Shown one piece after another: positions 56,478 to 64,000 of a stretch of 64,000 bases of DNA. The position numbers and the translations under genes are program-made. Every line of letters begins with the position of its first letter. The stretch's first letter is position 1. The notes beneath the pieces are model-generated. The model was not told the origin of the DNA and made no database searches. It was given only the letters and a program-made list of their open reading frames with translations. Origin of the DNA: Flavobacterium sp. Leaf82 (GTDB lineage: Bacteria > Bacteroidota > Bacteroidia > Flavobacteriales > Flavobacteriaceae); contig NZ_LMMA01000032.1 of NCBI RefSeq assembly GCF_001422725.1, positions 248,001 to 312,000 of the forward strand. Direction: 5' to 3'.

Positions 56478-57848
56478 TTATATCAGTTTAAAATTCTTTT
56501 CAATTGCTTTAATCATTTCGCCTGCAATATCTTTGTTTGTTGCGCCTTCGATTCCTTCAAGACCTGGAGAAGAATTTACTTCAAGTAATAAAGGTCCTTT
56601 TGAAGAACGGATAATATCAACTCCGGCTACTTTTAAATCCATTGCTTTTGCAGCTTTTATGGCAATTCGTTTTTCTTCGGCAGTTACTTTTATAACTGAT
56701 GCAGTTCCTCCAAGATGTATATTTGCTCTAAATTCTCCCGGCATTGCTTCACGCTGAATAGCAGCAACCACTTTTCCGTCGATTACAAAACAGCGAATGT
56801 CTTTTCCGTTTGCTTCCTTAATAAATTCCTGAACCAGAATATTAGCATTTAAACTTTTAAAAGCATTGATAACACTTTCTGCAGCTTTTTTGGTTTCGGC
56901 CAAAACAACACCTTTTCCCTGCGTTCCTTCTAATAATTTTACAATTAAAGGCGAGCCTCCAACCATTTTAATCAAATTGTCAGTATCAAGAGGAGAATTT
57001 GCAAAACCAGTAGTAGGAATGTCAATTCCGCTATTTAAAAGCAATTGTAAAGAGTATAATTTATCACGTGATTGCGTAATCGCAGTAGCGGAGTTTAAAA
57101 CAAAAACTTTCAAGGCTTCAAACTGACGTGTCAGAGCGCAACCGTAGAAAGTAATACTTGGACGGATTCTTGGAATTATTGCATCAAATTGATTTAATAT
57201 TTTTCCGCCACGATAATGAATTTCCGGAGTTTTAGCGTCTAGTTTCATATAGCATTCCTTGATATTCAAAAAATGCATTTCATGTCCGCGCATTTCACCC
57301 GCTTCCATGATTCTTTTATTGCTGTATAATTCAGGATTACTGGCCAAAAGCCCAATTCGTAAACCAGAAGTTGCTTTCTCTGAATTTTGATATAATTCTT
57401 TTAAGGTTTCAGGAGTTGGCTGTCCTAACATGTATTTTTCTTCAGGATCAACCAGTACGCGTCCGCTCATGGCTTCACGTCCTAAAAGCATGCGAAAACC
57501 CATTGAATCCCTGTTAGTCAGAGTCATTTCTATTGGCCATTTGATATCGCCAAGTTTTATGCTGGTTTGAATAACATAACGATGTTCTCTAAAACCGCTT
57601 GAACTTTTTACTATTCTTTTGTCAACCAACGGAGCTTCGCAATGAATGATGGTTTTAATATTATTCTGAATTGGATTAATATCAAATTTCACCCAATTGG
57701 CATCATTTTTTATAAAAGGAGCTATGTTTATAGCGTGCATTGCCGAAGTTTTAGCACCGGAATCCACACGAGCTTTGATTGTTGGGATTCCTAGTTCTGG
57801 AAATGAGCACCATTCTTCGCTACCTAAAATGACTTTGTTTTGAAGCAT
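56478..57848 (-). CDS. rimK: Fusion of RimB-like retropepsin domain and RimK-type glutamate ligase
   Basis: A 456-residue two-domain protein. Residues about 1-145 form an aspartic-protease-like domain (RimB family), with the active-site motif DSGAKTSA at 29-36 and LLGREAMSG later. Residues about 160-456 are an ATP-grasp ligase of the RimK type, with QSRDKLYSLQLLL, GTQGKGVVLAE, KDIRCFVIDGKVVAAIQR and LLEVNSSPGLEGIE. RimK adds glutamates to the C-terminus of ribosomal protein S6; in Pseudomonas a separate RimB can remove them. Joining both in one chain suggests tightly linked modification and trimming. The S6 target is inferred. Confidence 0.85.
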   Translation of the reverse strand: MLQNKVILGSEEWCSFPELGIPTIKARVDSGAKTSAMHAINIAPFIKNDANWVKFDINPIQNNIKTIIHCEAPLVDKRIVKSSSGFREHRYVIQTSIKLGDIKWPIEMTLTNRDSMGFRMLLGREAMSGRVLVDPEEKYMLGQPTPETLKELYQNSEKATSGLRIGLLASNPELYSNKRIMEAGEMRGHEMHFLNIKECYMKLDAKTPEIHYRGGKILNQFDAIIPRIRPSITFYGCALTRQFEALKVFVLNSATAITQSRDKLYSLQLLLNSGIDIPTTGFANSPLDTDNLIKMVGGSPLIVKLLEGTQGKGVVLAETKKAAESVINAFKSLNANILVQEFIKEANGKDIRCFVIDGKVVAAIQREAMPGEFRANIHLGGTASVIKVTAEEKRIAIKAAKAMDLKVAGVDIIRSSKGPLLLEVNSSPGLEGIEGATNKDIAGEMIKAIEKNFKLI

Positions 57849-57921
57849 ACGTTATTATTTGTTTTTATAGAATTTAATAGCCAAAAATAGCTATTTGCTT
57901 TTACTAAAGATACTAATTTTT

Positions 57922-57961
57922 ATAAAAAAAATACCCGTTATGTTATGAAAACGTAACGGGT
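57922..57961 (-). terminator. Rho-independent terminator of clpC
   Basis: ACCCGTTA (57933-57940) and TAACGGGT (57954-57961) form a perfect stem extended by GTT/AAC, with a T run on the minus strand beyond. It starts 31 bases past the clpC stop. Confidence 0.85.
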
Positions 57962-57991
57962 AAATTATATTTGTTATAAAATTTAAATTAT

Positions 57992-60538
57992 TTACAAATT
58001 TGTAGGTTCCTCGGCTTTATGTATTTCTACTGAAAGTTCCTGAGAATCATCTTTTAAATCCATTAAGATTTCATCACCTGAATGTATTTTAGAAGTTATG
58101 ATTTCTTCTGCCAACAAATCTTCAACATATTTCTGGATTGCTCTTTTTAGAGGTCGTGCTCCAAACTGTCTGTCAAAACCTTTTTCTGCAATAAATGCTT
58201 TGGCTTTGTCAGTAAGATTCAGTTTGTATCCTAACTCTGCAATACGAGAATATAGTTTTGCAAGTTCGATTTCGATAATCAAATCAATATCGCCTTTTTC
58301 TAATGCGTTGAATACGATTACGTCATCAATTCTGTTTAGGAATTCAGGTGCAAAAGTTTTTTTCAAGGCATTTTCGATAATGCTTTTAGAGTTTTCATCG
58401 GCCTGAGCTACTTTTGCAGCAGTACCAAATCCTACACCTTGTCCGAAATCTTTTAACTGACGTGCTCCAACATTCGATGTCATGATAATGATCGTGTTTT
58501 TAAAGTCGATTTTGCGACCTAAACTATCCGTTAAATATCCGTCATCTAAAACCTGAAGCATCATATTGAATACATCCGGATGCGCTTTTTCGATCTCATC
58601 TAAAAGTACAACACAATATGGTTTTCTACGAACTTTTTCAGTCAATTGACCCCCTTCTTCGTAACCTACATATCCCGGAGGCGCTCCAACTAAACGAGAG
58701 ATAGCAAATTTTTCCATGTATTCACTCATGTCAATACGAACTAACGCATCTTCAGAATCGAATAATTCTTTTGCTAAAACTTTAGCTAATTGGGTTTTAC
58801 CAACTCCGGTCTGACCTAAGAAAATAAACGAACCAATTGGTTTATTAGGATCTTTAAGTCCAGCTCTGTTACGCTGAATAGAACGTGCAATTTTTAAAAC
58901 TGCTTCGTTTTGACCAATTACTTTATTCTGAATCAATTCAGGTAATTTAGCCAGTTTATTACTTTCTGTTTGTGCAATTCTGTTTACAGGAATTCCAGTC
59001 ATCATAGAAACAACATCGGCTACATTATCTTCTGTAACTTCGATTCTGTTGTTTTTAGAATCCTCTTCCCATTGTTCTTGTGCAACAGCAAGATCTTTTT
59101 CGATGCGTTTTTCATCATCGCGAAGTTTGGCAGCCTCTTCGTATTTTTGTTTTTTGACTACCATGTTTTTCATTTCGCGAACTTCTTCTAACTGACGTTC
59201 TAAATCAAGGATTTGTTTAGGAACATCAATATTAGTAATGTGTACGCGAGACCCGGCTTCGTCAAGAGCATCAATAGCTTTGTCCGGTAAAAAACGCTCA
59301 GACATATATCTGTTTGTTAATTTAACACAAGCCTCAATAGCTTCCTGAGTATAGGTAACATTGTGGTGATCTTCGTATTTGTCTTTAATATTGTTCAGGA
59401 TCGCAATAGTTTCCTCAACAGATGTTGGTTCAACAATTACTTTCTGGAAACGTCTTTCAAGAGCACCGTCTTTCTCAATATATTGTCTGTACTCATCAAG
59501 AGTTGTAGCACCAATACATTGAATTTCTCCTCTTGCCAAAGCAGGTTTAAACATGTTCGAAGCATCTAATGAACCAGTTGCTCCGCCAGCACCTACAATG
59601 GTATGAATTTCATCTATAAAAAGAATGATATCATCATTTTTTTCAAGTTCGTTCATTACGGCTTTCATTCTTTCTTCAAACTGACCGCGGTATTTTGTTC
59701 CTGCAACTAAACTGGCAAGATCAAGTGTAACCACACGTTTATTAAAAAGAATACGAGATACTTTCTTCTGGATGATGCGTAGTGCCAGTCCTTCTGCAAT
59801 AGCAGATTTACCAACTCCGGGCTCTCCAATTAAAAGTGGGTTGTTCTTTTTTCTACGGCTTAGGATCTGAGAAACACGTTCAATTTCTTTTTCGCGTCCT
59901 ACAACCGGATCTAGTTTTCCTTCTTCGGCCATTTCTGTTAAATCTCTCCCAAAATTATCTAAAACCGGAGTTTTGGATTTTTTGTTTGACTTATTGGCTG
60001 GATTATTAAAACTACTTTCTTTAAGACTGTCATCTTGTCCTGAATCATCATTATACGATTCGTTTCTTGGCAAGTTTTCTAAGAATTCTTCTTCGTTTGG
60101 AGTCATATTTAAATATTGTTCTTTAGCTATGTCATAATCTATTTTTAGTTTATTCAACAGCTTGGTTGTTGGATCGTTTTCGTTTCGTAAGATACATAAT
60201 AGCAAGTGCGCCGTGCTGATAGACGAGCTCTGAAATACTTTTGCTTCGAGAAAGGTTGTCTTCAGTGCTCTTTCCGCCTGACGCGTAAGATGAAGATTTT
60301 TCTTTTCGGCATTTACTTCAACGCTCTGATTGGCCGGACTCAGTATTTCTACCTTCCTGCGTAAATGATCTAAATCGACTGCTAGGTTATTAAGTATATG
60401 AATAGCTTTTCCGTTTCCATCCCTTAAAATGCCCAGCATTAGATGTTCAGTACCAATAAAGTCGTGGCCCAAACGTAAGGCTTCCTCTTTACTGTAGGTA
60501 ATAACATCTTTTACTCTTGGTGAAAAATTATCATCCAT
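57992..60538 (-). CDS. clpC: ATP-dependent Clp protease ATP-binding subunit ClpC
   Basis: An 848-residue Hsp100 unfoldase that feeds proteins to ClpP. The N-domain with two Clp repeats spans about residues 1-145. The first AAA module has Walker A GEPGVGKSAIAEG near 230, and a UVR/coiled-coil middle domain (KKQKYEEAAKLRDDEKRIE) lies near 460-490, which identifies ClpC rather than ClpA or ClpB. The second AAA module has GQTGVGKTQLAK near 570 and the C-terminal FGARPLKRAIQKYVED. It is divergent from gyrA. Confidence 0.94.
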   Translation of the reverse strand: MDDNFSPRVKDVITYSKEEALRLGHDFIGTEHLMLGILRDGNGKAIHILNNLAVDLDHLRRKVEILSPANQSVEVNAEKKNLHLTRQAERALKTTFLEAKVFQSSSISTAHLLLCILRNENDPTTKLLNKLKIDYDIAKEQYLNMTPNEEEFLENLPRNESYNDDSGQDDSLKESSFNNPANKSNKKSKTPVLDNFGRDLTEMAEEGKLDPVVGREKEIERVSQILSRRKKNNPLLIGEPGVGKSAIAEGLALRIIQKKVSRILFNKRVVTLDLASLVAGTKYRGQFEERMKAVMNELEKNDDIILFIDEIHTIVGAGGATGSLDASNMFKPALARGEIQCIGATTLDEYRQYIEKDGALERRFQKVIVEPTSVEETIAILNNIKDKYEDHHNVTYTQEAIEACVKLTNRYMSERFLPDKAIDALDEAGSRVHITNIDVPKQILDLERQLEEVREMKNMVVKKQKYEEAAKLRDDEKRIEKDLAVAQEQWEEDSKNNRIEVTEDNVADVVSMMTGIPVNRIAQTESNKLAKLPELIQNKVIGQNEAVLKIARSIQRNRAGLKDPNKPIGSFIFLGQTGVGKTQLAKVLAKELFDSEDALVRIDMSEYMEKFAISRLVGAPPGYVGYEEGGQLTEKVRRKPYCVVLLDEIEKAHPDVFNMMLQVLDDGYLTDSLGRKIDFKNTIIIMTSNVGARQLKDFGQGVGFGTAAKVAQADENSKSIIENALKKTFAPEFLNRIDDVIVFNALEKGDIDLIIEIELAKLYSRIAELGYKLNLTDKAKAFIAEKGFDRQFGARPLKRAIQKYVEDLLAEEIITSKIHSGDEILMDLKDDSQELSVEIHKAEEPTNL

Positions 60539-60796
60539 AATATATAATTGGTATTGTAAATTTAGTGAATTAGTGTTTGAAAAACAAAAACCATACCCTT
60601 AAGGAACTCCTGACAGCTAAGAGACAAAAAAAATAACAATAAAAGCGTTAAAAAACGCTTAATTTATTAACCAAAACCTAAAATAAAGTTGTTAATAAAT
60701 CATTGAAATAAGTGTAAGTAAATAGCTGAAAAAATTCCAAAAAAACGTATCTTGGCACGCTTTGAAACTAATATAATTATTTAAACATAACAACTT

Positions 60797-63439
60797 ATGT
60801 CTGAAGGAGAAAAGTTAATTCCTATTAACATTGAAGATGAAATGAAATCAGCTTACATCGATTATTCGATGTCAGTAATTGTATCGAGAGCGCTTCCTGA
60901 TGTTAGAGATGGCTTGAAACCAGTGCATCGAAGAGTTCTTTACGGAATGTATGATTTAGGTGTAACTTCAAGATCTGCCCACAAAAAATCTGCAAGAATC
61001 GTAGGAGAGGTTCTGGGTAAGTATCACCCACACGGAGATACTTCTGTTTATGATGCAATGGTTCGTATGGCTCAGGAATGGAGTATGCGTTATTTATTAG
61101 TGGATGGTCAGGGTAACTTTGGTTCTGTTGATGGTGACAGTCCTGCAGCGATGCGTTATACTGAGGCCAGAATGCGTAAGATATCGGAAGATATTATGGC
61201 AGATATCGAAAAAGAAACAGTTGATTTTCAATTGAACTTTGACGATACATTATATGAGCCAAAAGTAATGCCTACAAGAGTTCCTACTTTATTAGTAAAC
61301 GGAGCAACTGGTATTGCAGTTGGTATGGCAACAAATATGCCTCCACACAATTTAACTGAAGTTATCAATGGTACATTAGCGTACCTTGATAATAACGATA
61401 TTGAAGTTGACGAATTAATGACACATATTAAAGCTCCGGATTTTCCAACCGGTGGTGTAATATATGGATATGAAGGAGTTCGTGAAGCTTTTAAAACCGG
61501 TAGAGGGCGTATTGTTATGCGTGCTAAAGTTGGTTTTGAAGAAGTTGACGGAAGAGAATGTATTATCGTTACCGAGATTCCTTATCAGGTTAACAAAGCC
61601 GAAATGATCAAACGTACGGCTGATTTAGTAAACGATAAAAAAATTGAAGGGATTGCCAATATTCGTGACGAGTCTGATAGAAACGGTATGCGTATCGTTT
61701 ATATCCTGAAACGTGATGCTACGCCAAACGTAGTATTGAATACCTTGTATAAATTTACATCATTACAATCTTCTTTTAGTGTAAACAATATTGCACTTGT
61801 AAAAGGTCGCCCACAAATGTTGAATCTAAAAGATATGATTCACTATTTTATTGAGCACCGTCATGATGTAGTAGTGCGCAGAACTCGTTTTGAATTGCGT
61901 AAAGCAGAAGAAAGAGCGCATATCTTAGAAGGATTGATTATTGCATCTGATAATATTGATGAAGTAATTGCGATCATCAGAGGTTCTAAAAATACAGAAG
62001 AAGCGCGTGAAAAATTAATCGAAAGATTCAATTTGTCAGATATTCAGGCACGTGCAATTGTTGAGATGCGTTTGCGTCAATTAACAGGTCTGGAACAAGA
62101 CAAGTTAAGAGCTGAGTATGACGAATTAATGAAATTAATCGAACATTTGAAAGCATTATTGGCAGATGTAGATTTAAGAACGAATTTAATTAAAGAAGAA
62201 CTTGAAGAAATCCGTGAGAAATACGGAGATGAGCGTCGTTCTCAAATAGAATATTCTGGTGGAGATGTGAGTATCGAAGATTTAATTGCTGATGAAAATG
62301 TTGTAATAACAATTTCTCACGCAGGTTATATCAAACGTACAAACTTAACGGAATATAAAACTCAAAATAGAGGTGGAGTTGGACAAAAAAGCGCAGGAAC
62401 AAGAGATCAGGATTTCCTTGAGCATATGTTCGTTGCAACCAATCACCAATATATGATGTTCTTTACGCAAAAAGGAAAATGTTTCTGGATGCGTGTTTAC
62501 GAAATTCCTGAAGGAAGCAAAACTGCAAAAGGAAGAGCAATCCAGAATTTAGTAAATATTGAAAGTGATGATAAAGTAAAAGCTTTCATTTGTACACAAG
62601 ACTTAAAAGACAAAGATTATATCAATAGTCACAATCTTGTAATGGTAACGAAACAAGGTCAGGTTAAGAAAACTTCTTTAGAGAAATATTCTAAACCAAG
62701 GGTAAATGGTGTTGCTGCAATTACAATTAAAGAAGGTGATGAGTTACTTGAAGCAAAATTAACTAACGGAGAAAGCCAAATTATTTTAGCTGTTAAATCC
62801 GGTAAATTAGTTCGTTTTGAGGAAACCAAAACACGACCAATGGGAAGAACAGCTTCCGGAGTTCGTGGAATTACTTTAAAAGACGATACTGATGAAGTAA
62901 TTGGTATGGTTACGGTTGATAAAGAAAATGTTAACGACTCACAAATTTTAGTTGTAACTGAAAACGGATACGGTAAACGTACCAAATTAGTGGATGACGA
63001 TGGTGAAGATGTTTACAGAATTACAAACCGTGGAGGTAAAGGTGTTAAGACACTTAATATAACAGAAAAAACAGGAAAATTAATTTCGATTAACGCTGTA
63101 ACAGATGCTGATGATTTAATGATTATCAACAAATCAGGATTAACAATCAGAATGGCTATTGAAGATTTACGTGTTATGGGTCGTGCAACACAAGGTGTTC
63201 GATTGATTAACTTAAAAGGTAAAGATTCTATTGCTGCCGTAACAAAAGTTATGAAAGATGACGTTGCAGAAGTTGTTGTTGATGAAGATGGTAATGTTAT
63301 AGAATCAGTTATTGAAAGAGTTAAACCGGATTTAGAAGTTCTTGAAGATGACGGTACTGTAGAAGATGACGACGATGAAGAAACTGATGAAGTTGTAGAA
63401 GACGAAGACGAATCTGAAGAAGAAGAGTCTGAAGAATAA
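60797..63439 (+). CDS. gyrA: DNA gyrase subunit A
   Basis: An 880-residue type IIA topoisomerase subunit that cuts and rejoins DNA to introduce negative supercoils with GyrB. The N-terminal SRALPDVRDGLKPVHRRVLYGM, the quinolone region HPHGDTSVYDAMVRMAQ (Thr82 at the position of E. coli Ser83) and the active-site Tyr121 in MRYTEARM are present. The C-terminal beta-pinwheel has repeated blades with a QNRGGVGQKSAG GyrA-box. The protein ends in a strongly acidic tail of about 50 residues, the kind of tail that tunes DNA wrapping in other gyrases. Confidence 0.96.
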   Translation: MSEGEKLIPINIEDEMKSAYIDYSMSVIVSRALPDVRDGLKPVHRRVLYGMYDLGVTSRSAHKKSARIVGEVLGKYHPHGDTSVYDAMVRMAQEWSMRYLLVDGQGNFGSVDGDSPAAMRYTEARMRKISEDIMADIEKETVDFQLNFDDTLYEPKVMPTRVPTLLVNGATGIAVGMATNMPPHNLTEVINGTLAYLDNNDIEVDELMTHIKAPDFPTGGVIYGYEGVREAFKTGRGRIVMRAKVGFEEVDGRECIIVTEIPYQVNKAEMIKRTADLVNDKKIEGIANIRDESDRNGMRIVYILKRDATPNVVLNTLYKFTSLQSSFSVNNIALVKGRPQMLNLKDMIHYFIEHRHDVVVRRTRFELRKAEERAHILEGLIIASDNIDEVIAIIRGSKNTEEAREKLIERFNLSDIQARAIVEMRLRQLTGLEQDKLRAEYDELMKLIEHLKALLADVDLRTNLIKEELEEIREKYGDERRSQIEYSGGDVSIEDLIADENVVITISHAGYIKRTNLTEYKTQNRGGVGQKSAGTRDQDFLEHMFVATNHQYMMFFTQKGKCFWMRVYEIPEGSKTAKGRAIQNLVNIESDDKVKAFICTQDLKDKDYINSHNLVMVTKQGQVKKTSLEKYSKPRVNGVAAITIKEGDELLEAKLTNGESQIILAVKSGKLVRFEETKTRPMGRTASGVRGITLKDDTDEVIGMVTVDKENVNDSQILVVTENGYGKRTKLVDDDGEDVYRITNRGGKGVKTLNITEKTGKLISINAVTDADDLMIINKSGLTIRMAIEDLRVMGRATQGVRLINLKGKDSIAAVTKVMKDDVAEVVVDEDGNVIESVIERVKPDLEVLEDDGTVEDDDDEETDEVVEDEDESEEEESEE

Positions 63440-63486
63440 AAATAACAATTACGAAAATTAAAATTAAAAACCACAAATTGAATACT

Positions 63487-64000
63487 ATGAAAAGTAAATA
63501 TGTAATACTTGCGTCAGCATTATTGATTTCAGTAGCTACTTTTGCTCAAAAAGATCAGATAAAAAGTGCTGAAAAAGCATTAAAAGGAGGAGACGCACAA
63601 GGAGCGATTGCCATTCTGAAAGATGCTGAAAACCTGGTTGTAAATGCCAAAGATGTTGAACAGGCACAATACTACTTTGTAAAAGGTAATGCTTATTTAG
63701 AATTAGCAAATAAAAAAGTAGAAGAAAGTAAAAACTTGTCTCTTGCAGCTGAAAGCTATAAAAAGCTAATTGACGTTGAAAAAGCATCTGGAAAAGTGAA
63801 ATATTCTACTCAGGCTGCAACATCAATTACTGACATTAAAGGAAAATTGATTAACTCAGCTATTGCAGATTCTCAGGCAACTAAACATGCTGAAGGAGCA
63901 AAAAAATTGTATGATGCTTATTTATTAGATAAAAACGATACAATCAATTTGTATTACGCAGCTTCAACAGCGGTAAATGCTCAGGATTTTGATCTTGCAT
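63487..64000 (+). CDS. Exported TPR repeat protein (3' end outside window)
   Basis: A protein cut off by the window end, with 171 codons visible. A signal peptide (MKSKYVILASALLISVATFA, then Q) precedes helical repeats (IKSAEKALKGGDAQGAIAIL, AQYYFVKGNAYLELA, then AESYKKLIDVEK) that look like tetratricopeptide units. It begins 47 bases after gyrA without a terminator, so it may be cotranscribed. TPR proteins of this type are frequently encoded behind gyrA in flavobacteria. A role in envelope protein assembly is possible but not shown. Confidence 0.8.
   Translation, partial: MKSKYVILASALLISVATFAQKDQIKSAEKALKGGDAQGAIAILKDAENLVVNAKDVEQAQYYFVKGNAYLELANKKVEESKNLSLAAESYKKLIDVEKASGKVKYSTQAATSITDIKGKLINSAIADSQATKHAEGAKKLYDAYLLDKNDTINLYYAASTAVNAQDFDLA

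Noticed and set aside
60797..63439. Quinolone-resistance mutation at GyrA Thr82
   Set aside because: Threonine at this position is the normal residue in several bacteria, including Flavobacterium species, so it is not evidence of acquired resistance.
63013..63474. 153-codon minus-strand frame with long serine runs
   Set aside because: It is antisense to the acidic GAT/GAA-rich tail of gyrA; the serine runs are the mirror of Asp/Glu codons.

Overview
The window reads as chromosomal DNA of a Flavobacterium-like member of the Bacteroidota. The evidence is the AT-rich sequence, the fused ccoNO gene in a ccoI-S-NO-Q-P-G-H cluster, many promoters with the Bacteroidota -7 box TAnnTTTG, an almost complete lack of Shine-Dalgarno sites, a protein with a T9SS-like C-terminal tail, and dispersed palindromic intergenic repeats of the kind common in flavobacteria. 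No rRNA, tRNA, CRISPR array, prophage or intact insertion sequence was seen.

Layout. 1-8392: cbb3 oxidase structural and assembly genes (copper P-type ATPase, CcoS, CcoNO, CcoQ, CcoP, CcoG, FixH, a SafE-type membrane protein), tail-to-tail with hemN at 9750. ccoS and hemN carry FNR-type palindromes at identical spacing from the -7 box, which suggests one oxygen-responsive regulon for microaerobic respiration and heme supply. 9.8-23.4 kb: mostly housekeeping genes (DoxX, acyl-CoA carboxylase beta, lpxD, msrB, prfB with a +1 frameshift, threonine aldolase, ybaB, oligopeptidase B, a cysteine synthase-like enzyme, a LamG protein). 23.4-27.4 kb: an accessory stretch of small and unknown genes, with an XRE regulator, a MESH1-like alarmone hydrolase, a 37-aa membrane peptide, and three members of a tiny SKYT membrane-peptide family, each followed by a near-identical terminator. 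27.4-39.7 kb: mixed housekeeping and accessory genes (yebC, S41 protease, gcvT, NAD(P)HX dehydratase, a HipA-like kinase with DUF3037, pectate lyase, a Crp-type regulator, HutD, GNAT, a second XRE regulator). 40.0-42.0 kb: a two-gene RloA/RloB (AbiL-like) putative phage-defence operon with a palindrome at its predicted start site. 42.0-47.6 kb: thrA-thrB-thrC preceded by a threonine-rich leader peptide. 48-64 kb: hutH, a DUF47-Pit phosphate transporter pair, a SUKH/HEAT protein, a PadR-HAAS-serine hydrolase operon coupled by ATGA overlaps, a DUF421 membrane protein, a RimB-RimK fusion, clpC, gyrA and the start of a TPR protein.

The intergenic space is rich in imperfect and perfect palindromes, tandem duplications and mosaics of several repeat families, most clearly at 28685-28955, 32388-32792, 33746-34176 and 43417-43747. 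The most unusual items are the SKYT micropeptide family, the uncharacterised HipA-like/DUF3037 pair, the RimB-RimK fusion, the threonine leader peptide, and the Shine-Dalgarno-dependent prfB frameshift site in a lineage that hardly uses Shine-Dalgarno pairing. All functional statements come from reading the sequence and from knowledge of families; no database search was run.
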